Source: Pseudoalteromonas sp. GCY (GTDB taxonomy: Bacteria > Pseudomonadota > Gammaproteobacteria > Enterobacterales > Alteromonadaceae). From it: a DNA stretch of 64,000 nucleotides. Positions 8,854 to 17,808 of this stretch are shown one piece after another. The position numbers and the translations under genes were made by a program. How positions within the stretch are numbered: position 1 is the first letter of the stretch; each line of letters opens with the position of its first letter. Under the pieces are notes generated by a model, which saw only the letters and a program-made list of their open reading frames with translations, was not told where the DNA came from and did not search any database. Location of the stretch: contig NZ_CP068023.1 in NCBI RefSeq assembly GCF_016695175.1, positions 1,352,501-1,416,500 of the forward strand, written 5' to 3'.

Positions 8854-9831
8854 TTAGCCAAGCCTGATATGAAAATATGGTTCGATATTGCCACCGAAAC
8901 TCAATTTGAACCAGCCCCTCTGCGGACTGTTAATCCCCTCTAAATCCAATCGCGAGATACCTTTTTGCGCTAGTAGCGGGAAGGCTTGCCACAAAACAGC
9001 CGTCCCAGTATGGCTATCGCGCATGTCTGGGTGGTTTGCGCCGTAAAAATAGTAAGCAGTATCTTGATGAATTAAATAGGTCGCAAAACTACCGATTTTT
9101 TGGTCCTGAGTTTGTGCTTGATACATACATAGCAGCCCCTGTTCAGCTAAGCTTTTTATTCTTAGTGCTAGTGACGACAATTGCCTACCATCGACCTCAA
9201 TTCCCTGACGCGCCATGGTCAACCCGTAATATTGAGCGAACAAATCAAAGTCTTGTGACGGCTGGAGTGTTACTCCTTTTTTAATGCCATAGCGTATCTC
9301 CTGACGCCTTGATACTGAGCTATTGCTGTAGTTATCAGACTGTTCAAGTTCTACTTCTGTGGCGTTAAATTCATCGAGTTCGAGTATAGAAGTATAGCGC
9401 GGCACGGCAGCAAACATAGGGCCGTCATTATGATAATTGACCCACAAAAAGGCACGAATATCTTTAATGGCCGGGTGCAATTTGAGCTGCACCTGAGTGT
9501 AGTGCTCTGTGAGGTACTCGGCAATATATTCTTGCGCTGCGAACAACTCGGAATGGCCCTGGGCACGATTAAGGTGACTGATATTGCGATGCGCTATGCC
9601 GTCATGGATAACATCATAGTGACCGATGACCTGAGTTTCGCTTTCATCTACGATCAGTAGCACAGCGGCTATTTTTTCTTTGCCTTTACAGCAATAATAG
9701 GCGTGATACTTCACACCCAGCAGCGCAATAAACTGGCTATGAATAAACGGACTACCATGGGGAGATGTGGCGATAAAGCTGTCCCAGTGATGGTCCAGCT
9801 CACAACGCTCAAGAGTAAACTTATTCTTCAT
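8854..9831 (-). CDS. FemAB/GNAT-type acyl- or aminoacyl-transferase
   Basis: 325 residues. The C-terminal half (about 170-325) has the layout of the BioF2/FemAB-like acetyltransferase fold, with VSRRQEIRYGIKKGVTLQ and SFATYLIHQDTAYYFYGANHPDMRDSHTGTAVLWQAFPLLAQKGISRLDLEGINSPQRGWFKLSFGG. Relatives in polysaccharide loci N-acylate or aminoacylate sugars. It is the last gene of the minus-strand run and overlaps the preceding methyltransferase by 11 bases. It may add an acyl or amino-acid group to the flagellar sugar. The donor cannot be deduced from sequence. Confidence 0.72.
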   Translation of the reverse strand: MKNKFTLERCELDHHWDSFIATSPHGSPFIHSQFIALLGVKYHAYYCCKGKEKIAAVLLIVDESETQVIGHYDVIHDGIAHRNISHLNRAQGHSELFAAQEYIAEYLTEHYTQVQLKLHPAIKDIRAFLWVNYHNDGPMFAAVPRYTSILELDEFNATEVELEQSDNYSNSSVSRRQEIRYGIKKGVTLQPSQDFDLFAQYYGLTMARQGIEVDGRQLSSLALRIKSLAEQGLLCMYQAQTQDQKIGSFATYLIHQDTAYYFYGANHPDMRDSHTGTAVLWQAFPLLAQKGISRLDLEGINSPQRGWFKLSFGGNIEPYFHIRLG

Positions 9832-10498
9832 GAGCTGGTTTTTTCAGTACCATACTCCAAGCAGCATGTACTCCATCGCTGCCGTACTCGCTAGACTGAG
9901 CGTGACTGAGTGACACAATTTCAAATCGCGATACTAGCTGGTGGATGAGGTCTGCGTTAAAGAAATTGACGTTTCCAACACCTGCAAATGGTCCCCAAGT
10001 GTAGCCTGTTTTAGTATATTCATCGACCGACTCAGGCGCTTTAGCATAATCAGAGTGCTCAGTGCTAAACCAATCAGTGATCAGTAATACACCGCCAGGC
10101 TTAAGTTTATCGTAAGCCTGATCTAGGTAGCGCTGAATGCTACTGGCTGGATTGTGTACGGATGCGCCCCGGTCGACGATTAAGTCGAACTGTGTTTGAA
10201 AGGGCCAGGGCTGTGTAAAGTCACCCACATACAGATTATTTGAAATGTTAGTGAATCTTTGTTTCAGCTCACCAATAATAAACTCGCTGCCATCAATACC
10301 ATAAACATTGGGACAATAACTGAGAAAAAAGGGAAAGTTTGCGCCAGCACCACATCCGACTTCCAAAATAGTAAAGTCTGGATTGCCCTCGCGCAGCTTA
10401 GTGTTGCGCAGAGCTCCGCTCACAATTTCGCTCCATGGCCAAACAGACATGTGCTGATTACTGCGGTAAAGTTGATCCCAGTTTTGACAAAATGACAT
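9821..10498 (-). CDS. class I SAM-dependent methyltransferase
   Basis: 225 residues. Motif I ILEVGCGAGANFPFF near residue 45, an acidic residue after beta-2 (VYGIDGSEFI), FDLIVDRGASVHN and GGVLLITDWFS define a Rossmann methyltransferase. It acts on an unknown small molecule, probably a sugar or sugar nucleotide. A -24/-12 element lies 40 bases upstream (10538-10554), so this gene and the acyltransferase after it may form a separately controlled pair. Confidence 0.85.
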   Translation of the reverse strand: MSFCQNWDQLYRSNQHMSVWPWSEIVSGALRNTKLREGNPDFTILEVGCGAGANFPFFLSYCPNVYGIDGSEFIIGELKQRFTNISNNLYVGDFTQPWPFQTQFDLIVDRGASVHNPASSIQRYLDQAYDKLKPGGVLLITDWFSTEHSDYAKAPESVDEYTKTGYTWGPFAGVGNVNFFNADLIHQLVSRFEIVSLSHAQSSEYGSDGVHAAWSMVLKKPAHEE

Positions 10499-10537
10499 AA
10501 ATTATAAATCCTTAGACTTAGATTATTCTTTTAAGTT

Positions 10538-10554
10538 AAGCAAAGTTTGCGCCA
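10538..10554 (-). promoter_or_regulatory. sigma-54 promoter upstream of methyltransferase
   Basis: Minus strand TGGCGCAAACTTTGCTT: GG and GC separated by exactly ten bases, with a TTTGCT -12 box. Initiation near 10528 leaves about 30 bases before the start at 10498. It lies immediately downstream of the nucleotidyltransferase stop. Confidence 0.62.
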
Positions 10555-11277
10555 TTATAACAGTGGCATTGTCTGACTTTCGGCAATCTTTTGCGCTTCT
10601 GAGTAGCTTTCTGGTGTACCAATATCAATGTAATGCTCATCAACCAGCCAGCCTTGTAACTTACCAATCATACTAGGCACTACATCCAGGCTGAGCTCAT
10701 AGGGCCGATCCACTTCTAGGTGCGAGAAATAGCGTTCATAGACTTCAGGTGAAAATATAAAGAGGGCGCCACTGGCAAGGTTGCCAGGAGGGTGTTCGAC
10801 CTTTTCATGAAACTCCTGAATAACTTGATTTTCATCCAATTTAACAATACCACAGCTACGTGGCGTCGGGGTTTCGAACAAAAGTAAAGTAGCATCGGTC
10901 TGCGTCTGGCGTTGTTTATGTGCCTCAAGCATGCCCGCTAATGAGCTTTGACAGTAGTTATCAGCATGGATCACCATACATGTTTCTCTGTGCCAGAAAT
11001 TTCGGTTGCGTACCAGTGTTCCAGCCGTGCCCATCAATTCAGGTTCGTAACTCAGGGTAATTCGGTCCTGATAGGGGCTGGCGGCCACAAAAGCTTCAAC
11101 CTGTTCATTAAAATAGTGGGTATTGATGAGGATCTCTTCGACCCCAAGCTGAACTAGCTTGTCTAGCCATAAACCCAGCAGGGGCTGTCCATTGATTGGA
11201 ACAAGGCACTTTGGCAGAGTATCAGTGATTGGCCGAAGGCGGGTGCCAAGGCCCGCTGCAAGTAGAATGGCTTTCAT
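10555..11277 (-). CDS. sugar-phosphate nucleotidyltransferase (HddC/RmlA-like)
   Basis: 240 residues from the ATG at 11277. An upstream in-frame extension to 11409 overlaps the previous gene and carries no family sequence. The N-terminus MKAILLAAGLGTRLRPIT followed by PKCLVPING is the nucleotidyltransferase signature (GxGTRxRP...PK). A later D-x-G motif in YIDIGTPESY is also typical. It makes NDP-sugars from sugar-1-phosphates; HddC-like members use heptose-1-phosphate with GTP. The start lies one base after the stop of the HldE-like gene, whose kinase could supply the phosphorylated substrate. Nucleotide and sugar specificity are not settled. Confidence 0.87.
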   Translation of the reverse strand: MKAILLAAGLGTRLRPITDTLPKCLVPINGQPLLGLWLDKLVQLGVEEILINTHYFNEQVEAFVAASPYQDRITLSYEPELMGTAGTLVRNRNFWHRETCMVIHADNYCQSSLAGMLEAHKQRQTQTDATLLLFETPTPRSCGIVKLDENQVIQEFHEKVEHPPGNLASGALFIFSPEVYERYFSHLEVDRPYELSLDVVPSMIGKLQGWLVDEHYIDIGTPESYSEAQKIAESQTMPLL

Positions 11278-11278
11278 A

Positions 11279-12733
11279 TTAACTAAATGAATCCTTAACG
11301 GCTTGTTCAAGAATTTGACAAGACAAAGGGGTATTACCCAGTGAAGCAACCTGACATGCGGCAGCCAGGCTACCCAGGTAGCAGGCCTGCCAGATGTTAG
11401 CACCCGCAACCAGCGCCAGCGAACTGGCAGCTAAAAAGCAGTCACCTGCGCCAGCAGGGTCGACGGCGTTGGTGTTTAACGCGGGCAGGCGATCGTTCTC
11501 CCAATCATCAAATGTGTCATTCGGTTTGTGAATGAGGATCCCTTCTTCGGCCAGCGTAATAACCAAATTCTTTGGCAGTGACACCTCAGTGAGTTTCTGC
11601 GCAAGGATAACCAGACCGTCGTCCGGATTATTCAGAGATACGCGCACTTCTCGCTCTGTGGGGGTTAACAAATCCATATTACAGTAGCGGGCAATATCTC
11701 CCACTTGCGAAGAAGTCTGAGAGTCTGCAACCAGTCTGATCCCACGCTGATGGCAGGCAGCAGCAATTTTCTCAACCAGTGGTTGTGGCAGCAAACCGTA
11801 GTTAAAATCGGAAAAGACCAACAGGTCAATCTGGTTGAGCTGGCTTTCGATTGCCTGATATATTTGTGCCTGCAACTCCTGTGATATCTTGTGTTGACGT
11901 ACCTGATTAACCCGCAGCAAGGTTTTATTGCTGGCGCGGTAGCGGGTTTTCAAAGGAGTAGGGCGACTTTGATCGCTAAAGAACAAAGGCTCAACCTGAT
12001 AGTTTGCAATTTGCGAGCGTGTATAATCAGCGGCCTGATCCTCGCCCAATACCGAAGCCAGCACAACATGCTCAGCCCCCAGTGCTTTTATGTGTCCTGC
12101 TGTGATAGCTGCGCCGCCTAGGAATGTGTCTTTGCGGTTTGGGGTGATCACGATAGTCGGATCTTCCTGTGATAAACCTACGGCCGTACCTTGTACATAC
12201 TCGTCGACGATGACTTCGCCAATGACCAGTACTCTGGCGGCTTGTATAGTTTTAAACACTTTTGACAAACTTGGAGCACTAATATTATGCCTTTTAGCAT
12301 ACAGGGCTGCCTCTGTGTAATCTAAGTTTAAAACCTGCTTCTTATCGCGTTTGATAAAACTTTGAGCGCTCGTTTCGAATTCACCGGAACCGAAAATCAA
12401 CTTACCACCATAAGCGCTTAGCGATTTTAGTTCGGGGTTTTCCCGGTTTTCATACTCTTTCCCTTTGACAACCACAGTAGGTTTTAATCGCGCTATTAAT
12501 TCTGTGGGCTCATCGGAAGTTAAAAATGCTTCATCGACACACTCTAACGACTGGATCATCTCAAGGCGGTGTTGTTCAGGTACTCGGCTCTTAATCTTCA
12601 TTTGACAGTCTTTGTTCACTGCAACTAAAAGTCGATCTCCACACTCCCTTGCAAATTTGAGTAATCTGACATGGCCAGGGTGTAACAGGTCAAAGTTACC
12701 AATTACAAGAACCGTTTTATGCTGTTTTTTCAT
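11279..12733 (-). CDS. bifunctional cytidylyltransferase-like / PfkB sugar kinase (HldE domains in reversed order)
   Basis: 484 residues; the ATG at 12733 overlaps the previous stop (ATGA). The N-terminal domain (about 1-135) is a nucleotidyltransferase: VLVIGNFDLLHPGHVRLLKFA, with the HxGH motif, and VKGKEYENRE. About 155-484 is a PfkB kinase: FLGGAAITAGHIKALG and the signature NAVDPAGAGDCFLAAS near the C-terminus with its catalytic Asp. Classical HldE has the kinase first and the transferase second. The order here is the reverse. Related enzymes phosphorylate and activate D-glycero-manno-heptose, so a heptose or similar sugar is the first candidate substrate. Confidence 0.85.
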   Translation of the reverse strand: MKKQHKTVLVIGNFDLLHPGHVRLLKFARECGDRLLVAVNKDCQMKIKSRVPEQHRLEMIQSLECVDEAFLTSDEPTELIARLKPTVVVKGKEYENRENPELKSLSAYGGKLIFGSGEFETSAQSFIKRDKKQVLNLDYTEAALYAKRHNISAPSLSKVFKTIQAARVLVIGEVIVDEYVQGTAVGLSQEDPTIVITPNRKDTFLGGAAITAGHIKALGAEHVVLASVLGEDQAADYTRSQIANYQVEPLFFSDQSRPTPLKTRYRASNKTLLRVNQVRQHKISQELQAQIYQAIESQLNQIDLLVFSDFNYGLLPQPLVEKIAAACHQRGIRLVADSQTSSQVGDIARYCNMDLLTPTEREVRVSLNNPDDGLVILAQKLTEVSLPKNLVITLAEEGILIHKPNDTFDDWENDRLPALNTNAVDPAGAGDCFLAASSLALVAGANIWQACYLGSLAAACQVASLGNTPLSCQILEQAVKDSFS

Positions 12734-13593
12734 TTTTGTACTCGTGCCATGCAATAATCGTCTACGAAATCGATAATATCTTGATTATAGCAATCGTTAT
12801 CAAATGAGCTATAGGGTTCAAGAGTGCCGTGACGGCATGGTGTGACGCCTTTAGATTGTGCAGGTATTGGCAGTAGCCTGGTGCAATCTAAACGGAGCTC
12901 TTTGGCTATCATCTTGATAAGGCTATAGTACGATATATTTGAGTTGCCACTTATCTGCAATAGCCCTGCTCGGTTATGAGTGATTACGTGTTCAAGTTGC
13001 TTAATAAAGAAGTCTAAAGAAATAGGGGAGATGTAGTGATTATCGAAAGCTTCTGTTTCGTCTCCATTCTTCAATGCGTGAACCATATCCTCAATAAGGG
13101 GAAATGGTGGGGCTATAATTTTAGAAGGCCTTATAATTACAGCATTTACTTTGTTCTTCGTAATGAAATTCTCAACCTGGCGTTTCTGAAATCCATAGAT
13201 AGATATAGGCTCTTCTCTCGCATGCCAGTGTGTAAACGCATTACGACAACTGAAGACGTGGTTTGAAGAAATAAAAACGCTAAAACAACCGATGGTGTCT
13301 AAGCTTTCTAACAACGTGATAGTTCGATCTACGTTTACTAATTGACTAAATGACTGGTTTTTTTCGCACTTTTCTATTGAGGTTATACCCGCCAAAATAA
13401 TGACATTTTTGATACCTTTCTCTTGTATGTGAGTACACAAGTCGCTAAAACTTTCTGCATCTAGTAGGTCAAAGGGTATAGCGTTACTATCTTTTCTTCT
13501 TGAGGTATAATGAATGTTACTGTACTTATTTCTCAGGTGTTGTCCAATCACAGAATCACCACCAATAATGAGAGTCTTATCTGTCCACTTCAT
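12730..13593 (-). CDS. RmlD-like NAD(P)-dependent sugar reductase (SDR)
   Basis: 287 residues. The N-terminus has TLIIGGDSVIGQHLRNKY in place of the usual GxxGxxG; IILAGITSIEKCEKN, SSNHVFS and the catalytic YGFQK (Y-x3-K) follow, matching RmlD-type 4-keto-sugar reductases. Coupled to the downstream HldE-like gene by an ATGA overlap. The coding sequence is distinctly AT-richer than its downstream neighbour. It probably reduces a keto-sugar made by one of the dehydratases of the island; the substrate is unknown. Confidence 0.78.
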   Translation of the reverse strand: MKWTDKTLIIGGDSVIGQHLRNKYSNIHYTSRRKDSNAIPFDLLDAESFSDLCTHIQEKGIKNVIILAGITSIEKCEKNQSFSQLVNVDRTITLLESLDTIGCFSVFISSNHVFSCRNAFTHWHAREEPISIYGFQKRQVENFITKNKVNAVIIRPSKIIAPPFPLIEDMVHALKNGDETEAFDNHYISPISLDFFIKQLEHVITHNRAGLLQISGNSNISYYSLIKMIAKELRLDCTRLLPIPAQSKGVTPCRHGTLEPYSSFDNDCYNQDIIDFVDDYCMARVQK

Positions 13594-13624
13594 TTTTAGC
13601 CTATATAATAGAGGTTATCTATTT

Positions 13625-14710
13625 TTAATAACATTTAATAAACTCGTTGTTCGGCAGCCTTTTGATAATTTCCTCAACTTGGGCTAGAGGGTAAGGCAAT
13701 AAAATTGGTGCATCATAAACATTATTGGCATCATTTATTTTATGACCCTCCAGATACTTTCCAATTTTATTCTTGTCTTCATCTAACCAGCCAAGGAGAC
13801 AGTCTCCTAACATATAAGCACTGAAGCTAGCGGCGGGGCCTGTGCCTAACACGTAGCAAGCGGGTAGGCTTTCTAATTGCTGCACGTACCGTTGAAAAGC
13901 CTCCATTGGACATGACTGTGTCTGGATTTTCACTCCAGCATTGGCTGATACTGAGTTGTGATTGGACGCAATAACCGTAATTTCTTTACTAATTTGATTC
14001 TCCGGAAAGTAAACAAAATCGAAAAATTCTCGCAGCAGAGATTCAATGCGCTGAGCCGTAAAATGAGAAATATGATCGAAAATCGCGAAGTCCCAAGGGT
14101 TTTCATTTATATTGGGAACCTGAATAATTATGATGCCTGACTCACTAAGCAGGTTTTGCAAACTATCAAGGAACTCTAGGGGGGTAGAGACATGCTCTAG
14201 GACGTGCACTAATGTGATTACATCAAATTTCTTAGATATGTCACTCAAGCTTTTAGAGTAAAAATCACGTAGATGAAACTTCTCGATCAGTTCAGCACTT
14301 TGATGAGTGGACACATCGTGTGCATGTAACTGCCAGCCCTTTTCCAGATTTGATATTGCTTCTAACATTACGCCACTGCCAGTACCAATATCAAGTAGAC
14401 TCGCTTCTGCCCCTGGGAGTAAATTCTTGCAATTGAGTAAAATCTTGCTACATCGAGTAAAAGGCAGCTCCGCACTATAGCTTAGCTGCTCTTGACCACT
14501 TTTCAGTGAATAAGGAGTGTAGCTTTCGTATATCTCTGTTACGTTTTGAATATACTCACTATTGATGGGCTTTTGATAATGCCCACATTTCATGCATTGA
14601 AATAACTCCGCTGCTTTAGAGACCTGCCGACAGTCAGAAGACACGGACTTTTTTATCGTCAAAATCTGTTGATTGAGCTGTTCATTAGCTCCACACAAAA
14701 TACACGCCAC
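13625..14710 (-). CDS. sugar C-methyltransferase-like protein with N-terminal zinc site
   Basis: 361 residues in three parts. Part one (1-60) has two CxxC pairs (C3/C6 and near residues 39/42), as in the zinc-binding domain of sugar C-methyltransferases. Part two (about 95-230) is a SAM methyltransferase: LLDIGTGSGVMLEAI, ITLVHVLEHVSTPLEFLDSL. Part three (from about 280) starts YVLGTGPAASFSAYMLG and contains a second Rossmann-like segment with WLDEDKNKIGKYLEG, typical of the C-terminal domain. Family members add a C-methyl group to NDP-keto-deoxysugars. AT-rich, like its neighbours from 12.7 to 16.7 kb. Confidence 0.8.
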   Translation of the reverse strand: MACILCGANEQLNQQILTIKKSVSSDCRQVSKAAELFQCMKCGHYQKPINSEYIQNVTEIYESYTPYSLKSGQEQLSYSAELPFTRCSKILLNCKNLLPGAEASLLDIGTGSGVMLEAISNLEKGWQLHAHDVSTHQSAELIEKFHLRDFYSKSLSDISKKFDVITLVHVLEHVSTPLEFLDSLQNLLSESGIIIIQVPNINENPWDFAIFDHISHFTAQRIESLLREFFDFVYFPENQISKEITVIASNHNSVSANAGVKIQTQSCPMEAFQRYVQQLESLPACYVLGTGPAASFSAYMLGDCLLGWLDEDKNKIGKYLEGHKINDANNVYDAPILLPYPLAQVEEIIKRLPNNEFIKCY

Positions 14711-14751
14711 TATATTCTACCTATCTCTATAAATGTTTTTAAAATAATGGC

Positions 14752-15423
14752 TTATTTTATGCACAGGGCTATTAAGTAATGTGCCATAGGATAAAAACCG
14801 GTATGGATTACTTCATCATTCATGGAAAATAAGAAAACATGCTTAAAGTGTTTTTTACATAGTGCCTTAAAGTCTTCACCCGACTTACAGTTTATATGTC
14901 CCGCCTTACTCGCAGGTGAGGCATATTGCTGAGATTCTAAAGAAGGCATTCCTAGTATAACTGTTCCTTCCTCATGTAAGGACTCGATTATATTCTTAAT
15001 AAAACGGTCTTCCTGATGCGCTGGGATATGCTCCAGGACATCCAGAGAATAGGCCGCGTTAAATTTTTCAGTAAGAGGCTTCTCCAAAATATCATGTACC
15101 AAAGGAATCAAAGGCCATTTCTCTGAGCTACGTCTCAAAATGTCCTCAATAAATCGAGGTTCAATGTCGGTGACTGTCAGGTTCTGGACTTCCTGCTTGA
15201 CGATACGGCTGCCAAACGCATCCCCGCAACCAACTTCCACAGCACTGGCGCAGCCGGATAGCATTTTAGAGACGAATTTATACCTTGACAGCATGATCCC
15301 TAATCTTCTGGGATCCTGATCCCAAGTGCCATTGCTCATCAGGCCTAGCCTATTCTTTTCTACGTCATCAAGGAAATCATGATAATTTTCAATATAGTCA
15401 GGATTATTTGGGTTTACGCTCAT
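14752..15423 (-). CDS. class I SAM-dependent methyltransferase
   Basis: 223 residues. Motif I is AVEVGCGDAFGSRIV near residue 62, with TDIEPRFIED (acidic end of beta-2) and YSLDVLEHIPAHQEDRFIKNI. It is a small-molecule methyltransferase. The start overlaps the stop of the upstream unknown gene by four bases (ATGA), so the two are probably translated together. Substrate unknown; sugar O-methylation is the natural guess. Confidence 0.83.
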   Translation of the reverse strand: MSVNPNNPDYIENYHDFLDDVEKNRLGLMSNGTWDQDPRRLGIMLSRYKFVSKMLSGCASAVEVGCGDAFGSRIVKQEVQNLTVTDIEPRFIEDILRRSSEKWPLIPLVHDILEKPLTEKFNAAYSLDVLEHIPAHQEDRFIKNIIESLHEEGTVILGMPSLESQQYASPASKAGHINCKSGEDFKALCKKHFKHVFLFSMNDEVIHTGFYPMAHYLIALCIK

Positions 15424-16724
15424 TGTAGTTCCTCATGCTCGTGATTTGAAATTTTCTCTATTAGCTTATAAAAATTGTGCCTGATGTTTTCATAAGAGTC
15501 CCGCTGCCATATCGTTTTTTGGAACTCGTTATCATTAAAAAAGTAGTCCGCACCTATGGTGAGACCTGCTTTTCTAGCGGCCTCAGAACTAGAAGCCGGA
15601 TTATCTTCATCAATCGGGTGAAATATCAGTGACCTAGCATCTTTTATAAAGCTAATTGTAAATGTTGGGCCGGTTGAAACCCCCATATTAAGGTAAGCCT
15701 CTTGATAGAGCGCCAGTCGTACTAAAAAATCAGCAGATGCCTCCGGGAAGTCGTTAAACGCTTCTAGACCTTTGGGCATAGGTGAAGCAGAGTAGTATGA
15801 ATCTCTTACTATAATTGGATAGTACACTTCAGTATCTATTTCATTTAAGAAACGAGACCAACTTTGAATGTCATTATTGCGAACTACTTGTTCTTGGTAT
15901 TCTCTCAAAGTAACCGTTATGAGCTTCTTATCCTTGACATAATTACCAATGTAGTTTTTGACCAAGGTAATTGCATTTTTCGGTGGTTTCATAAAAGCTA
16001 AATTACCACAGCTAGCCAAAGCTGGCTTTAAACTTGTAGTTGGAGTTTTTGTTTTAACTGAACCATGAATGGCTTCAGCTGGATAAATATACCTGGATTC
16101 ATTTATAAAGCTAGAAAGCTTCTCCCTGAAAGGGAGCTCAACAATAGAAATACAGGAAGGAATACACCTCATGACACTCTTAACGATATGGTCAACGCGC
16201 CAATTATAATCTTCCTCGGTGTGGAATTGCCTAACACCTTCATAGTCTTTTTGAGTGGAAATGTTTGGTAAAATTATAAAGCAAATATTGTTTAGCTTCA
16301 GTTTTCTTCTTTCATGTTCAGCTAAGATTGAAAAAGTTGTAATATCAAAGCAAGGTAAATGACTGGATAAGTCGTAAACCGCATATAGAATCTTTTCTTC
16401 TTCAACTGCTGGAATTATCAGCTCTTTATAAGAAGTAAGTTGGTCTTTTGAGTGATTGTAAAAGAAACAATTTCCGAGGTGAATATTAAAATCTCTCAAT
16501 GAGGAGAGTATGGCCGTTACGGCCTCTGAGCAGATAATGATTCTTCGTATTACAATGTCGTTCCTTTCAGCAAGCTCGCACAAAGAAATAGAGTGCGTGC
16601 CCCTAAATGGTTCTCGCCCATGAGTGGTTACGAACAGGTTATCATCTTCATTATAATCTGATTCAATAAATTTGCTGGTTGAAGATGTGATACCGTATAC
16701 AACGGTTACTGACTTTTTGCTCAT
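15420..16724 (-). CDS. protein of unknown function, possible GT-B-like transferase
   Basis: 434 residues that I do not recognise. There is no signal peptide and no transmembrane segment. The first 200 residues alternate hydrophobic strands and helices (VTVVYGITSSTSKF, NDIVIRRIIICSEAV, NICFIILPNIS). The second half begins with a conserved-looking LITVTLREYQEQVVRNNDIQSW and has ASADFLVRLALYQEAYLNMGVSTGPTFTISFIKDARSLIFHPIDEDNPAS. The STGPT run after a helix, following a strand-rich half, recalls the second domain of GT-B heptosyltransferases, but this is only a resemblance. AT-rich (about 25% GC in the 60 bases from 16261), unlike the flagellar genes. It is coupled to a methyltransferase. Confidence 0.55.
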   Translation of the reverse strand: MSKKSVTVVYGITSSTSKFIESDYNEDDNLFVTTHGREPFRGTHSISLCELAERNDIVIRRIIICSEAVTAILSSLRDFNIHLGNCFFYNHSKDQLTSYKELIIPAVEEEKILYAVYDLSSHLPCFDITTFSILAEHERRKLKLNNICFIILPNISTQKDYEGVRQFHTEEDYNWRVDHIVKSVMRCIPSCISIVELPFREKLSSFINESRYIYPAEAIHGSVKTKTPTTSLKPALASCGNLAFMKPPKNAITLVKNYIGNYVKDKKLITVTLREYQEQVVRNNDIQSWSRFLNEIDTEVYYPIIVRDSYYSASPMPKGLEAFNDFPEASADFLVRLALYQEAYLNMGVSTGPTFTISFIKDARSLIFHPIDEDNPASSSEAARKAGLTIGADYFFNDNEFQKTIWQRDSYENIRHNFYKLIEKISNHEHEELQ

Positions 16725-16788
16725 ATAATGCGGTTAACTTATAAAGGTTGCTTGCTATTTTTTAGCTATATGGTTTCTTGGGAATTGC

Positions 16789-17808
16789 TTATACATGATT
16801 ATCTTTGTAAGCCTTGTAGTCTTTAATTGATATAATGTGGGAACCTAGCCCATAATAACCTCTATCATCGAATGAAATATCGAATTTCTCACAAATATCA
16901 GACCAAGCTTTTTGTTGCCCATAGGCTGGCTTGTTCTCATTACAACTCCAGTCATCAAAAAGCAAAATTGCCCCATCGGAAATTAGCTTGTGGTTAAACA
17001 AGTATTCGAGTACCTGATAAGTCGACTCATACAAGTCACAGTCGAGGTGCACTAGTGCAAACTGTTCTGAGGTAGGAATTTTCACCAATGTGTCTGCAAA
17101 CCACCCTTGATAAATACTATAATCAGAAAACTGGATTTGATTCTCTAGTGTATTTGCCAGTTGCTGAGCACTAATATCTGCACAGGCCCCTTCTTGCCAT
17201 ACATTGTTTTGAACCAATGGGGACTCTTTATCTACTTCATGGTAAGAAGGAGGTAACCCTTCAAAGCTGTCAAACAGGTGCAGGCGCTTAGCTGGCATGT
17301 TGTAGTACTGGCTACAGTCTCTAACGGTTCTTGCTAGTATATAACTAGATTGCCCAGTACCACATCCGAATTCGGCGATACTGCCAACTACCTGATTGGC
17401 CATTACTAGCTCTACTTGCATTGCCAGTGTCCTCAGGACGTCTTCACGAAAGCTAAAATAGGTATGAATGTCGGGCGCCTGGCCTTGAGGGTAGCCGGTG
17501 AAAATACCAAACTCCAGGCTAAACCCGTTCATCATGTTATGGTGCGCAACAAATATTTTTTCTTCCGGGATACCTAAAGAACGCAGCTGGGGCTTAATCT
17601 CTTTGTGGTACTGACTGGCAATGATTACCTGGTCAAAAGCCAAAGAAGACAGGGTATCAGGTCCTTTTATTTCTACTCCTTCATGCATCGCGCCCCAAAG
17701 TGCAGCGTTGTTATCCATCAGGCATATAACATCATGTCCTGGTTGGTTTAAGAATAGTTGCAGGGTATTTTGCCCGCCTTTTCCTGTGCCAAATATGATC
17801 ACTTTCAT
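16789..17808 (-). CDS. TylF/MycF-like O-methyltransferase with N-terminal Rossmann domain
   Basis: 339 residues, longer than the roughly 250 of plain TylF. Residues 1-110 form a dinucleotide-fold domain (MKVIIFGTGKGGQNTLQLFL, LMDNN) like the N-terminus of PglD-type proteins. Residues about 130-330 are TylF-like: SIAEFGCGTGQSSYILART, LFDSFEGLPPSY and the metal-binding LVHLDCDLYESTYQVLEYLF...LLFDDW. TylF enzymes O-methylate deoxysugars in a Mg2+-dependent manner. Its start overlaps the stop of a 95-residue Rossmann-like gene (ATGA), which resembles its own N-terminal domain. Confidence 0.82.
   Translation of the reverse strand: MKVIIFGTGKGGQNTLQLFLNQPGHDVICLMDNNAALWGAMHEGVEIKGPDTLSSLAFDQVIIASQYHKEIKPQLRSLGIPEEKIFVAHHNMMNGFSLEFGIFTGYPQGQAPDIHTYFSFREDVLRTLAMQVELVMANQVVGSIAEFGCGTGQSSYILARTVRDCSQYYNMPAKRLHLFDSFEGLPPSYHEVDKESPLVQNNVWQEGACADISAQQLANTLENQIQFSDYSIYQGWFADTLVKIPTSEQFALVHLDCDLYESTYQVLEYLFNHKLISDGAILLFDDWSCNENKPAYGQQKAWSDICEKFDISFDDRGYYGLGSHIISIKDYKAYKDNHV

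Noticed and set aside
10555..11409. Longer nucleotidyltransferase beginning at 11409
   Set aside because: The first 44 residues overlap the HldE-like gene and have no family similarity; MKAILLAAG at 11277 is the natural start.
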